DNA of 64,000 nucleotides from an uncultured Schumannella sp. Lineage in GTDB: Bacteria > Actinomycetota > Actinomycetes > Actinomycetales > Microbacteriaceae. How positions within the stretch are numbered: position 1 is the first letter of the stretch; each line of letters starts with the position of its first letter. Positions 51,626-63,307 of the stretch are shown here, in pieces. Location of the stretch: NCBI RefSeq assembly GCF_905479755.1, contig NZ_CAJQNT010000003.1, positions 62,001 through 126,000 of the forward strand. Reading direction: 5' to 3'. The notes beneath the pieces were generated by a model. It worked only from the letters and a program-made list of their open reading frames with translations, did no database searches and was not told the origin of the DNA. Made by a program: the position numbers and the translations under genes.

Positions 51626-53194
51626 CTAATAGTTGGCGAGGTTGCTTCCGCAACGATAGAAGCCCGTCACCAGGTTGTCGATGGCGCTCTTGGTGTCGGC
51701 GGTGATCCCGTCGCGCACGGCCGAGATCGAGTACGCCACGAGGGATCCGTCGCTCGCCTCCACGATGCCGGCGAGACTGTAGGCGGTGCTGATCCAGCCG
51801 GTCTTGCCGTAGACGTTGCCCCGGGCATCCGTGTTGTCGCCGCTGAAGCGGTCCCGAAGCGACCCGGTGACCCCGGCGAGCGACAGCCCGTCGCGCACGT
51901 AGCTGAGGCCGTTCTCGCCCTCCCAGACGAGCGCCATGAATTCGGCGACCTGGGTCATGCTGACGGCGTTGTTGGCGCTCAGCCCCGAGCCGTCGGCGAC
52001 GACCATTCCGCTGGTGTCGGCGCCGAACGATCCGACGGCGCTCGGAATCGCGGAACGCAACGACGACGCGGAACCGTCGAGCCCCGAGTTCTTCGACACC
52101 ACGCGGGCGAGCATTTCGGCGAGCGTGTTGTCGCTGTCGAGCAGCATCTGCTTGATCAGCACCGACACTTTCTGCGACGACACCTGACCGAGTACAGCGG
52201 CGCTCGACGACGCCGAGCCGGTCGCGGTGGTGACCTCCTCGGCGAGCACCCCGCCCGGGTCGGCGGCCCGCAGGGCGGAGACGAACGCCTCCCCGGCGGT
52301 GGCGACCGGGTCGGTGCCGCGGGGGCTCACCGACTTGGTCGGGTCGGCGCGATCGCCGTCGACCTGCAGTGCGGTGACCTCCGAGTGGTAGCCGGTGGTC
52401 TGCTCGCTGCGCGCCCAACTGGAGTCCCAGTTGTCGGCCGGATTCCAGTACGTCGCGTCGAGGATCACCTGCGTGATCGGAACATCGGGATGCGCGGCCT
52501 GGTATTTGACGAGCGCCTGCGCGGCGAGGTCGGAGATCTTGGCCGCGCCCGGATAGTAGCTTTCGGTGCCGGAGGGCAGCGCGCTCAGGGTCGCGTCCCC
52601 GCGTCCGACGAGCACGATCGTGCCGGGCACGCTGCCGTCGACGACGGTGGTGGTGAGGGTGTAGTCGGGGCCGAGCACCGCGATCGCGGCCGCCGCCGTG
52701 TACACCTTCATGACGCTGCCGACGCGCACGGCGGTGTCGCTGCGCCGCGACAGCATTTGGACCGGTTCGGCGGAGTCGAGCAGGGTCGCCGACACGTACA
52801 GCTTCTTGAGCCGGTCGTCGCTGGTGAGGTCGGCGACCGAGCAGGTGCGCAGCAGCACCGAATCCGCGACCGTCTCCGGCACCTCGCGTGCGGCGATCGG
52901 CTCTTCGGTCTCGATCACGACGGGAGCTTCAACGTTGGAGGCGACGGCGATGCCGGTGAACACGGCACCGGTGCCGAGGCCGACGAAGAGGACGACGATC
53001 GCCGAGATCAACCAGGTGGTCGGATGCGCGCGGATGATGCCGAGGATGCCTCCCCGCCCCGCGGGCGCCTCGGCCTCCGGGTCGGTGGGCAACACCACGG
53101 TCGCCAGTTCGCTGCCCGGCGTCGGGGCGGAACCGCCTCGACGCCCGGCGGCCTCTCGTGCCGCTCGGCGGCTGATCGGGGGCTCGTCGCTCAC
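51626..53194 (-). CDS. dacB: D-alanyl-D-alanine carboxypeptidase/endopeptidase (PBP4, S13 family)
   Basis: 522 residues from GTG 53194. A cytoplasmic tail of about 55 residues, one signal-anchor helix (TTWLISAIVVLFVGLGTGAV) and an extracellular S13 peptidase with all three motifs: SVMK (in RVGSVMKVYTA), SDN (in LDSDNTLAEML) and KTG (in NVYGKTGWISTAY). Trims D-Ala from peptidoglycan stem peptides or cuts cross-links. A TATCAT box lies 6 bases before the GTG. The long basic, Pro/Gly-rich tail ahead of the anchor is an actinobacterial feature. Confidence 0.93.
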   Translation of the reverse strand: MSDEPPISRRAAREAAGRRGGSAPTPGSELATVVLPTDPEAEAPAGRGGILGIIRAHPTTWLISAIVVLFVGLGTGAVFTGIAVASNVEAPVVIETEEPIAAREVPETVADSVLLRTCSVADLTSDDRLKKLYVSATLLDSAEPVQMLSRRSDTAVRVGSVMKVYTAAAAIAVLGPDYTLTTTVVDGSVPGTIVLVGRGDATLSALPSGTESYYPGAAKISDLAAQALVKYQAAHPDVPITQVILDATYWNPADNWDSSWARSEQTTGYHSEVTALQVDGDRADPTKSVSPRGTDPVATAGEAFVSALRAADPGGVLAEEVTTATGSASSSAAVLGQVSSQKVSVLIKQMLLDSDNTLAEMLARVVSKNSGLDGSASSLRSAIPSAVGSFGADTSGMVVADGSGLSANNAVSMTQVAEFMALVWEGENGLSYVRDGLSLAGVTGSLRDRFSGDNTDARGNVYGKTGWISTAYSLAGIVEASDGSLVAYSISAVRDGITADTKSAIDNLVTGFYRCGSNLANY

Positions 53195-53200
53195 TCGGCC

Positions 53201-53206
53201 ATGATA
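53201..53206 (-). promoter_or_regulatory. -10 box TATCAT for dacB
   Basis: TATCAT on the minus strand, 6 bases before the GTG at 53194. Leaderless-type spacing with a GTG start. Confidence 0.5.
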
Positions 53207-53225
53207 GGCGACCGGCTCTCGAGGT

Positions 53226-54209
53226 TCACTCGCCCGGGAACCGCAGTCCGATCTGTGCTCGGATCTCGTCGAGGCTGGCCATGATGGCGACCGACTCGGC
53301 GGGGGTGATCTCGGGCGTCTCGGTCTGGCCCGCCGCGATCATGCGCTCCATCGCGAGGGCCTGGAACTGCATCCCGCGCCCCTCCACGGGGATGTCGATG
53401 CGTTCGAGCACCTCGCCGTCGTTCGTGACGACGGTTGCGGGGCTCGGCGTGTACCAAACACCGTCGATGTCGATGCGTCCGCGCGAGCCGATGATGCTCG
53501 CCCGATTCGCCCCGGCGCCGTCCATCTGGGTGTGCAGGACGGCGTGTGCGCCGTTGTCGTAGCGGAACAGGATCGAGGTCTGCAGGTCGAGCCCGTCGTC
53601 GTTGAGCGTGCCAAGCGCGCTCGTCGTCGCCGGTGCCCCCAGGAGATCCCACGCGAGCGCGACCGGATAGATGCCGAGGTCGAGCAGCGCGCCGCCGCCG
53701 CGAGCCGGATCCAGCAGCCGCATCCCGGGGCGATCGGCCAGCGCCTGTTCGTGCGTCGCGACGAGGGAGCGCACCTCGCCGATCGTGCCCGCCTCGATCA
53801 CCTCGCGGATGCGCACCATGTGTGGCAGGAACCGCGTCCACATCGCTTCAAGTACGGTCACGCCGTTCGACTCGGCCGCATCGACGACGGCCTGCGCTTC
53901 GGCGGCGTTGATCGTGTACGGCTTCTCGAGAAGCACGTGCTTTCCGGCGTTCAGCGCCAGAATGGCATGCTCCGCATGCGCGTTCTGGGTCGTCGCGACG
54001 TAGATGATGTCGACCTCCGGGTCGGCAACGAGTTCGTCATAGCTGCCGTGGCGATTCGGGATGTCGAAGCGCTCGGCGAACTCGACGGCACGTTCGCGTG
54101 ACCGCGAGCCCACCGCCACGACGGGAGCCCCGACAAGTTGCAGGTCTTTCACCATCAGGGCGGCGATTCCGCCGGGTCCGAGAATGCCCCATCGCAGTCG
54201 TGTCGTCAT
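53226..54209 (-). CDS. Gfo/Idh/MocA-family NAD(P)-dependent oxidoreductase
   Basis: 327 residues. N-terminal Rossmann fold WGILGPGGIAALMVKDL, VAVGSRSRERA and the catalytic EKP in LLEKPYTINAAEA; C-terminal beta-sheet substrate domain with ARGGGALLDLGIYPVALAWDLLG. Members oxidise sugars, inositols or dihydrodiols. No neighbouring gene fixes the substrate. Leaderless-type TAGGGT box 6 bases upstream. Confidence 0.92.
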   Translation of the reverse strand: MTTRLRWGILGPGGIAALMVKDLQLVGAPVVAVGSRSRERAVEFAERFDIPNRHGSYDELVADPEVDIIYVATTQNAHAEHAILALNAGKHVLLEKPYTINAAEAQAVVDAAESNGVTVLEAMWTRFLPHMVRIREVIEAGTIGEVRSLVATHEQALADRPGMRLLDPARGGGALLDLGIYPVALAWDLLGAPATTSALGTLNDDGLDLQTSILFRYDNGAHAVLHTQMDGAGANRASIIGSRGRIDIDGVWYTPSPATVVTNDGEVLERIDIPVEGRGMQFQALAMERMIAAGQTETPEITPAESVAIMASLDEIRAQIGLRFPGE

Positions 54210-54215
54210 GCATCC

Positions 54216-54221
54216 ACCCTA
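54216..54221 (-). promoter_or_regulatory. -10 box TAGGGT for the oxidoreductase gene
   Basis: TAGGGT on the minus strand, 6 bases before the ATG at 54209. Confidence 0.5.
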
Positions 54222-54338
54222 GCGACGGGGCGAGGGCCGACCGTGCCGCTCGACGTGCGGTCGCAGCCCCCGGGTGCGGGCGCGCCAACGCCGGGGCGCG
54301 CGCTGAGATGCGCGCCCCGGCGGGTCTTGGGGCAATCC

Positions 54339-55208
54339 CTAGCAGCTCCCCCAGCGGGCGGCGGCCCGCGTGAAGCTGTAGGGCTCGTTCGGAACGCCAC
54401 CGTGCGTCATCGCGAGGTAGATGCACACGCCGGCAGTGCTTCCGGTGTAGGTGGGGCGGTAGAGCGAGTTGCGGTGCGCCGTGGAGTTCCACCACTTCTG
54501 CGCCACCGTGGCGCCGGTGTTCCCGGAGCCTCCCGCGAGGTTTCCGTCGCAGCCTTCGATCGGCTTGCCGTCGCTGCGCTTGGCCGTGTTGGTGTGGCCC
54601 CACGCGCTTGACGGGTTCGTGCTCGGGTCTTCCGCCATCCAGAACAGGCGGGTCTCCATGCAGGAGTCGTAGCGGAAGTTCGCCATCGGCACCGGGTTCA
54701 AGCAGTTGGCAACGCGAATCGCGTTGTACGCCGCCGCAAACGAGGCGATGTCGCTGGTCGTGGTGCCGGCAACCCCTTCGGGGCTGGTGCGTCCGGGAGC
54801 CGAACCGGTCGATCCGCCCACGTTGGACGGGCAGGAGGCGCCCTGTGCGGCGAGCGCGGCGCGGCGCTCGGCCGTCCCACTCGCAGCCCCGGCGGCGGTG
54901 ACGGGCGGCGGGGGCGGCGGAACCGGCTTCTGCGCGATGTGCTCGACATCAACACTCAGGTCGATGCGCGGGCTGTCGATCTCGAGGATGCTGGCCACCG
55001 GCTGCGTGACCGCGGCGAGCGCGGCCACCGGGTCGGCGGAGATCTGGCCCTGGACGACGAGCGAGGTCGAGGCGATCGGCGCGGTGCCGACCGCGGCCGC
55101 CTGCGCGGGCTGAGACAGAGCCGGTCCGGCGCCGCCGAGGAATGGCAGCGCGACCGTCATGACGGTCGTGAAGACCGCTCCAAGTACAACTGGTCGCCCA
55201 ATAGTCAC
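54339..55208 (-). CDS. Secreted CAP (SCP/PR-1)-domain protein
   Basis: 289 residues from GTG 55208. Signal peptide in the first 38 residues (VVLGAVFTTVMTVALPFL... ending AQAAA). A low-complexity stretch with PVPPPPPPVTAAG precedes a C-terminal CAP domain with AAYNAIRVANC, AWGHTN, TVAQKWWNSTAHRNSLYR and a closing AAARWGSC. The His in WGHTN and the STAHR His match the CAP cavity. Six Cys in the domain could form disulfides outside the cell. Function of bacterial CAP proteins is mostly unknown. Confidence 0.78.
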   Translation of the reverse strand: MTIGRPVVLGAVFTTVMTVALPFLGGAGPALSQPAQAAAVGTAPIASTSLVVQGQISADPVAALAAVTQPVASILEIDSPRIDLSVDVEHIAQKPVPPPPPPVTAAGAASGTAERRAALAAQGASCPSNVGGSTGSAPGRTSPEGVAGTTTSDIASFAAAYNAIRVANCLNPVPMANFRYDSCMETRLFWMAEDPSTNPSSAWGHTNTAKRSDGKPIEGCDGNLAGGSGNTGATVAQKWWNSTAHRNSLYRPTYTGSTAGVCIYLAMTHGGVPNEPYSFTRAAARWGSC

Positions 55209-55305
55209 GCGATCCCCCCCGAGATCTCGAATGCGTCATCCCCCCTCAGAGCGACGCTGTGGTTGGAGGTTACGTCGCGGCCGGCACCCGAGGCAAGCGG
55301 TTTTC

Positions 55306-55328
55306 GGGGCAAACGGCGAGTTTGCCCC
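55306..55328. terminator. GGGGCAAAC/GTTTGCCCC hairpin downstream of tRNA-Thr
   Basis: Nine-bp perfect stem with a GGCGA loop, 27 bases beyond the tRNA 3' end (minus strand). On the minus strand the tail is GAAAAC rather than U-rich, so rho-independent termination is only possible. It also sits about 100 bases upstream of the CAP gene start. Confidence 0.4.
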
Positions 55329-55354
55329 CGGACTGGGGGCGACGATGCAAGAAG

Positions 55355-55430
55355 TGGAGCCACCTGTCAGAATCGAACTGACGACCTATTCATTACGAGT
55401 GAATCGCTCTACCAACTGAGCTAAGGCGGC
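55355..55430 (-). tRNA. tRNA-Thr (anticodon CGT)
   Basis: 76 nucleotides on the minus strand including an encoded CCA. Acceptor GCCGCCT pairs with AGGTGGC; D-arm contains TTAGCTCAGTTGGTAGAG; anticodon stem ATTCA/TGAAT encloses the loop CTCGTAA (anticodon CGT, reads ACG); T-arm has GTTCGATTC. Isolated single tRNA gene between the CAP-protein and peptidase genes. Confidence 0.97.
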
Positions 55431-55497
55431 CGAACCGCTCGCGATGCGAACGGCACGATTGACGATCATAGTCGATCCCGCCGAGCCCGTGAAACGC

Positions 55498-57030
55498 TCA
55501 GCAGTTCGGGTCGCTCGACGGCACCGTTCCGTCGATGAAGAAGTCGTCGACGGCGTCGTTCACGCACGAGTTCGACTTGTTGTACGCGGTGTGTCCCTCG
55601 CCGTTGTAGGTGATGAGGTGTCCGTTCACGAGCTGGTTCGCCATGTTCTGCGCCCAGATGTACGGCGTCGCGGGGTCGTTGGTGGTGCCGATCACGAGGA
55701 TGTCGGGCGAGCCGGGCGCGGTGATCTCGCCGCGCTCGCGCGTCGACGGGAACGGCCAGTCGGCGCAGCCGGTTCCGCCGTACGACATCCGCGGCCCGAA
55801 GATCGGCGCGGCGGCCTGCAGTTCGGCGGCCTGTTCGCGCATCGTGGCGACGTCGCTCTCGCTCGGGTAGTCGAGGCAGTTGATGGCCGTGAACGCCTCC
55901 GTCGAGTTGGAGGCGTAGCTGCCGTCGGGGTTCCGCTCGTTGTAGCTGTCGGCGAGCAGGAACGCCGTGTCGGTGAAGCCCTGGAAGACCTCGGAGAACA
56001 GGACGTCGAGGTAGGGCCAGTTCTCTTGGCTGTAGAGCGGGAGGATGATCGCGATGAACATCGTGTCGGCGCCCAGCTGTCGTCCGTCGCTGTGGAGGAG
56101 CGGGCTGGCGACGAGCAGGTCGAGCAGTTCACCGGTGGAGGCCATCGCCGAGTCGACGGTTCCGCCGAACGGACAGTCGGCGCGCTGCACGCAGTCGGTG
56201 AGGTAGGCGCGGAAGGCGCTCTCGAAGCCGACGGCCTGCGTGAGGGTCACCTCGAATTCGCTCGTCGCGGGATCGACGGCACCGTCGAGCACGAGCCGCC
56301 CCGCCGTGTCGGCGTAGAGCTCGGCGAAGCTGGCGCCGAGGAAGGTGCCGTAGGAGTAGCCGAGGTAGTTGAGCTTGGTGTCGCCGAGCACGGCGCGCAG
56401 CAGGTCGAGGTCGCGCGCGGCGCTCGTCGTGTCGACGAACTCCAGCAGCGCCCCGGTGTGTTCGAGGCAGGCCTGGCCCCAGGCGGCGTTGTCGGCGCGG
56501 ACGGCGGCGATCCACTCGTCACTGCCTTCGACGCCGGGGATGATGCCGTAGTTGTACTCGTCCAACTCGGCCGGGTCGTCGTAGCAGTCCACCGCCGAGG
56601 AGTTCCCCACTCCCCGCGGGTCGAAGCCGACGATGTCGTAGCTGGACTGCAGTCGCGCGCTGGTGGCGTAGTCGATGCTGTCGCGCACGAACTCGTAGCC
56701 CGATCCACCCGGGCCTCCCGGGTTGATCAGCAGCGAGCCGAGCTTGGTGCCGGTGGCCGGCTGCCGGATGAGCGCGAGCTCGATCGAGTCGCGCGCCGGG
56801 TCGTTCCAGTCCAGCGGCGCCATCGCGGTGGTGCACTGCATGCCGGTGCCGCAGGACTCCCAGGTGAGTACCTGGTGGTAGTACGGGATGAGCTCGGCCG
56901 AGACGTCTTCGAGGGTCGGCGTCGAGGTGACCTCGGGCGACGGCGGCTGGAACCAGCTGACGCATCCGGTCAGTGCGGCGGCGGTCGCCAGCGCGAGCGC
57001 GGCAACCCACGGGGAACGGTGGCGGGTCAT
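55498..57030 (-). CDS. Secreted alpha/beta-hydrolase, tripeptidyl-aminopeptidase (TAP-like) lipoprotein
   Basis: 510 residues. Lipoprotein signal peptide ending ALTGCVS (Cys at about 23). Hydrolase core with oxyanion NPGGPGGSGYEF, DPRGVGNSSAVDC, nucleophile elbow GYSYGTFLGASF, acid in IGTTNDPATPY and His in EGHTAYNKSNSC. Family members from Streptomyces and mycobacteria cleave N-terminal peptides or act on esters. Overlaps holB by ATGA, although the functions are unrelated. Confidence 0.92.
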   Translation of the reverse strand: MTRHRSPWVAALALATAAALTGCVSWFQPPSPEVTSTPTLEDVSAELIPYYHQVLTWESCGTGMQCTTAMAPLDWNDPARDSIELALIRQPATGTKLGSLLINPGGPGGSGYEFVRDSIDYATSARLQSSYDIVGFDPRGVGNSSAVDCYDDPAELDEYNYGIIPGVEGSDEWIAAVRADNAAWGQACLEHTGALLEFVDTTSAARDLDLLRAVLGDTKLNYLGYSYGTFLGASFAELYADTAGRLVLDGAVDPATSEFEVTLTQAVGFESAFRAYLTDCVQRADCPFGGTVDSAMASTGELLDLLVASPLLHSDGRQLGADTMFIAIILPLYSQENWPYLDVLFSEVFQGFTDTAFLLADSYNERNPDGSYASNSTEAFTAINCLDYPSESDVATMREQAAELQAAAPIFGPRMSYGGTGCADWPFPSTRERGEITAPGSPDILVIGTTNDPATPYIWAQNMANQLVNGHLITYNGEGHTAYNKSNSCVNDAVDDFFIDGTVPSSDPNC

Positions 57031-58166
57031 GCGATCCTCTCTGACCGGGGCGCGCGCACGGCGCTCACCAGCATGGCTTCCAACGCGAGCGCGGGCGCGA
57101 CGTTGCCCTCGATGCGGTGCCGGGCCTCGGCGATCGCGTCGAGGGTGGCGAGCGTCTCGGCGGGCGTCGCCTCGCTCGCGGCGCGGTCCACCTCGGCAAA
57201 GATCGCCAGGTTGACCGGCTCGAGTTCGGCGCCGAGTTGGCGCAGCAGCACGTCGCGATACAGCGACTGCAGGTCGACGAGGATGCGGTCGATCCCGTCG
57301 CGCAGGCTGCGCGTCGCGCGGCGCTTCTGGTCCTCGTCGAGCGCCTTGAGCTGGGCGCGCAGCCCCGGCGGCACGGTGCCCCCGGGCTCGATGCCGAGGG
57401 AGCGCAGCGCCTGTTCGCGCTCTTCGGCGTCGCGCTCGGTGGTGATCGCCTCTGCGTCGGCCTTGGCGACGTCGAGCAGTTCGGTCGCGGCGAGCACCGC
57501 CCCCGAGACGGAGCGGATGCCGAGGGCCACCTCGAGCGTGCGGGCGCGGCGGCGTCGTGCCTCATCGCTGGTCGCGAGGCGGTGCGCCATGCCGATGTGG
57601 GATTGCGCCTCGCGCGCCGCGCGCAGCGCGTCCGGGCGCGAGACCCCGTCGCGCCGCTCCAGCAGTTCGGCGACCTCCTCGATCGTCGGCACCCGCAACC
57701 GCAGCATGCGCACGCGCGAACGCACCGTGGGCAGCAGGTCGGCTTCGCTCGGGGCGCAGAGAATCCAGATGGTGCGTGGGGGCGGCTCCTCGAGGGCCTT
57801 CAGCAGCACGTTGGAGGTGCGCTCGGTCATCCGGTCGGCGTCTTCGATGATCATCACGCGGTAGCGACCGGCCGAGGGCGAGAACTGGCTCGCCGTGACG
57901 AGACGGCGCACGTCGTCGATCTTGATGATGACGTTCTCGGTGGCGAGCACGGCGAGGTCGGGATGCGTGCGCGCCGCCACCTGCGCCACCGTCGCCTCTT
58001 CGTCGCCGGGCCGGGCCAGGAGCGCCGCGGCGAACGCGTAGGCGAGCGTGGAACGACCGGAGCCGGGCGGGCCGGTGATCAGCCAGGAGTGGGCGAGGCC
58101 GTCCCCCGCGGCCGCGGCGCGCACGGTCGCGATCGCCTCGGGCTGGCCCGTCACCTCGTCAAACAC
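57027..58166 (-). CDS. holB: DNA polymerase III subunit delta' (clamp loader)
   Basis: 379 residues from GTG 58166. AAA+ clamp-loader subunit: GPPGSGRSTLAYAFAAALL (Walker A with Arg for Lys), VRRLVTASQFSPSAGRYRV, IIEDADRMTERTSNVLLKAL, EEPPPRTIW and the SRVR sensor. The four-Cys zinc loop usual between Walker A and THPDL is missing; the segment is ARPGDEEATVAQVAARTHPD. A TAGCGT box 6 bases upstream overlaps the tmk stop. Part of the topA-tmk-holB cluster. Confidence 0.93.
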   Translation of the reverse strand: MFDEVTGQPEAIATVRAAAAGDGLAHSWLITGPPGSGRSTLAYAFAAALLARPGDEEATVAQVAARTHPDLAVLATENVIIKIDDVRRLVTASQFSPSAGRYRVMIIEDADRMTERTSNVLLKALEEPPPRTIWILCAPSEADLLPTVRSRVRMLRLRVPTIEEVAELLERRDGVSRPDALRAAREAQSHIGMAHRLATSDEARRRRARTLEVALGIRSVSGAVLAATELLDVAKADAEAITTERDAEEREQALRSLGIEPGGTVPPGLRAQLKALDEDQKRRATRSLRDGIDRILVDLQSLYRDVLLRQLGAELEPVNLAIFAEVDRAASEATPAETLATLDAIAEARHRIEGNVAPALALEAMLVSAVRAPRSERIA

Positions 58167-58172
58167 GACTCC

Positions 58173-58178
58173 ACGCTA
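58173..58178 (-). promoter_or_regulatory. -10 box TAGCGT for holB
   Basis: TAGCGT on the minus strand, 6 bases before the GTG at 58166; its first three bases are the tmk stop codon. Confidence 0.5.
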
Positions 58179-58796
58179 GTCGAGGAGGGCCGACACTCGG
58201 TCGCGGATTCCCGCGGCGAGTTCGTCGACCGGGCGCGTCGCATCGAGCACGAGGAAGCGCTCGGGTTCCGCCGCGGCGAGCTCCAGGTAGGCGGCGCGCA
58301 CGCGTGCGTGGAAGTCGCTGGCCTCCGCCTCGAGCCGGTCGTAGCGCGTGCGGGAGCTGTCGAGCCGCTCACGCCCGAGCGTCTCGTCGAGGTCGAGCAG
58401 CACCGTCACATCGGGCAGCAGCCCGCCGGTCGCCCAGAGCGACAGCTCGCGCACCTCCGTCGCATCGAGCACCCGCCCGGCGCCCTGGTAGGCGACCGAG
58501 GAGTCGAGGTAGCGATCCTGCAGCACGATCGCGCCGCGCTCGAGCGCCGGACGCACGAGCGTCGCGATGTGGTGCGCGCGGTCGGCCGCGTAGATCAGCG
58601 CCTCGGCGCGCGGCTCCATCTCGCCGCGCCGGTGCAACACGATCTCGCGCAATTCGACGCCGAGGTCGGTGCCGCCGGGTTCGCGCGTGCGCACGACCTC
58701 GCGGCCGAGCCCGACGAGGTGCTCCTCCAGGATCGCGGCCTGCGTCGACTTGCCGGATCCGTCGCCACCTTCGAAGGTGAGGAAGAGCCCGCGCAC
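58176..58796 (-). CDS. tmk: Thymidylate kinase
   Basis: 206 residues from GTG 58796. Phosphorylates dTMP to dTDP. P-loop FEGGDGSGKSTQ, the dTMP-binding DRYLDSSVAYQGAGR, VRTREPGGT and the lid YDRLEAEASDFH. The start lies five bases downstream of the topA stop; the longer in-frame reading is antisense-like nonsense in topA. Confidence 0.95.
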   Translation of the reverse strand: MRGLFLTFEGGDGSGKSTQAAILEEHLVGLGREVVRTREPGGTDLGVELREIVLHRRGEMEPRAEALIYAADRAHHIATLVRPALERGAIVLQDRYLDSSVAYQGAGRVLDATEVRELSLWATGGLLPDVTVLLDLDETLGRERLDSSRTRYDRLEAEASDFHARVRAAYLELAAAEPERFLVLDATRPVDELAAGIRDRVSALLD

Positions 58797-58798
58797 CG

Positions 58799-61537
<2,739 letters not shown>

Positions 61538-61717
61538 CGGACTCCTTCCGTCCGAGGCACACCATACACATTCGCGCCGAGGCTCTGCTTCGCGCCGCAC
61601 GGCCGGAGGTGAACGCTCGTTCGCGGCTGCTCCTTATATAGGTGTCGTTTCCTGCTACGGTCGAGGGAACCTCAGCGGATGCGGTGCCCCTCACATCCGG
61701 GACTCCGGAGATCGCCC

Positions 61718-63307
61718 GTGATCCACTCGATCATCGCGCGCCGGGCCGCCCTCGCCGCCGCGCTCGCCCTCCCGTTCGCCCTGCTTACGGCCACCCCCGC
61801 CTCGGCCGCGACCGTCACCGTCACCACCTGGGGCGACCTGCAGGCCGCGTTCGCCGTCGACGGCGACACCGTCGTTCTCGGCGCCGACATCACCGCGCCG
61901 ACCGGTGAATCCCTGGTCGTCGAGGCTGGCGAGTCGATCACCCTCGACCTGAACGGCCACACGCTCACGATCGCGGACCCCGCGATCTCCGACGCCGCCA
62001 TCGGCGTCCCCGACACGTCGACACTCACCATCAACGCGACCGGCGGCGGGGCCCTGACCGCCCAGGGTGCCACGTACGCCGCGGGAATCGGCGGCGGCAA
62101 TGGCGGCGATGGCGGATCCGTCACCATCACCGGCGGCACGATCGACGCCACCGGCGGATCCAGCGGGGCGGGGATCGGCGGCGGCGATGGCGGCGATGGC
62201 GGCGTCATCACTCTCAGCGGCGGCACCACCACCGCCACGGGTGGTTTTCTCGGCGCAGGGATCGGCGGCGGCGAGAGCGGGAATGGCGGCACCACGACGA
62301 TTGCCGGCGGCACCGTCACCGCCACCAGTGGCGGCTACGGGGCGGGAATCGGCGGCGGCGACGAGGGCGCCGGCGGCACGACCACCATCACCGGCGGAAC
62401 CGTCACCGCCGAGGGTGGGCACTACGGAGCGGGCATCGGCGGCGGCAACGAGAACGGCGGTGGCACCACAGACATCACGGGCGGCGACGTCACCGCCACC
62501 GGCGGCGATTACGCGGCCGGCATCGGGGGCGGCTCCACCGGCACGGGCGGGACCACCACCATCAGCGCCGGCACCGTGGCGGCGACCGGCGGATACCGGT
62601 CGGCGGGAATCGGGAGCGGCGACATGGGCGGTGATGCCGGCACGACCACGATCCAGGGCGGCCGCGTCACCGCGACCGGCGGCAACGGCGCAGCCGGGAT
62701 CGGCGGCGGGTACAACAGCGACGGCAGCCCGGTCACCATCACGGGCGGCCGCGTCACGGCGACCGGCGGCGACGACGCGGCCGGCATCGGGGCCGGCAAT
62801 TGGGGCACCGCCAGCACAATCGACATCCAGGGCACCCCGGATGCGGGTGCCGCCACCGACGGCGGGGCGCCGAGAGCGTCCTCGATCAGCAACTCGACGA
62901 CGCCCGCCGGGGTCGGCTACTCGGCCGTCACCGGAACTGTCGGTGCGGGCGGTCAGATCATCGTCCAGTTCCACTACCTGGTCACCTTCGACACCGCGGG
63001 CGGCAGCACCCTGGCGAGCACGACGGTCAATGACGGCGAGGCTCCCGCCGCGCCCGCCGACCCCACGCGCGAGGGCTACGAGTTCGCCGGGTGGACCCTG
63101 GATGGGGAGCCCTACGACTTCGCCGCCCTCGTCACGGAGCCGATCACCCTGACCGCCACCTGGGATGCGGTGCTCGCCGCCACCGGCGTCGACGCGTGGC
63201 CTCTCGTGGGCGGCGCGGCGATCCTGTTGCTGGGCGGCGTGCTGCTCGCCGTGTCATGGGGGCGGGCCCGCCGTCGCGCGAGCGCGGACGACAACACCGC
63301 CGAGTGA
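61718..63307 (+). CDS. Secreted repetitive protein with InlB-type repeat and LAATG sortase-like anchor
   Basis: 529 residues from GTG 61718, with GGAG seven bases upstream. Signal peptide to about residue 31 (LLTATPASAAT). After a beta-rich segment come eight full repeats of 29-30 residues (AGIGGGxxGxGGTTTITGG...VTATGG), predicted beta-solenoid-like. Then a Listeria-Bacteroides/InlB B-type repeat (VTFDTAGG, EGYEFAGWTLDG, ITLTATW). The C-terminus reads LAATG, a hydrophobic helix (VGGAAILLLGGVLLAVSW) and a basic tail, i.e. an LAxTG signal as used by class E sortases. Likely wall-anchored surface protein or adhesin; ligand unknown. It overlaps the convergent gene end by 54 bases. Confidence 0.85.
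   Translation: MIHSIIARRAALAAALALPFALLTATPASAATVTVTTWGDLQAAFAVDGDTVVLGADITAPTGESLVVEAGESITLDLNGHTLTIADPAISDAAIGVPDTSTLTINATGGGALTAQGATYAAGIGGGNGGDGGSVTITGGTIDATGGSSGAGIGGGDGGDGGVITLSGGTTTATGGFLGAGIGGGESGNGGTTTIAGGTVTATSGGYGAGIGGGDEGAGGTTTITGGTVTAEGGHYGAGIGGGNENGGGTTDITGGDVTATGGDYAAGIGGGSTGTGGTTTISAGTVAATGGYRSAGIGSGDMGGDAGTTTIQGGRVTATGGNGAAGIGGGYNSDGSPVTITGGRVTATGGDDAAGIGAGNWGTASTIDIQGTPDAGAATDGGAPRASSISNSTTPAGVGYSAVTGTVGAGGQIIVQFHYLVTFDTAGGSTLASTTVNDGEAPAAPADPTREGYEFAGWTLDGEPYDFAALVTEPITLTATWDAVLAATGVDAWPLVGGAAILLLGGVLLAVSWGRARRRASADDNTAE
62078..62776 (+). repeat. In-gene tandem repeat, period 87 bp (29 residues), eight copies
   Basis: Eight consecutive units beginning with (A/G/S)AGIGGG and ending TATGG plus two variable residues; the seventh is one residue longer. 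The DNA copies have diverged at third positions, so the array is not recent. A ninth partial unit follows to about 62835. Confidence 0.85.

Noticed and set aside
62078-62776. CRISPR array
   Set aside because: The 87-bp periodicity is inside an open frame and encodes regular 29-residue protein repeats; there are no distinct spacers and no cas genes nearby.
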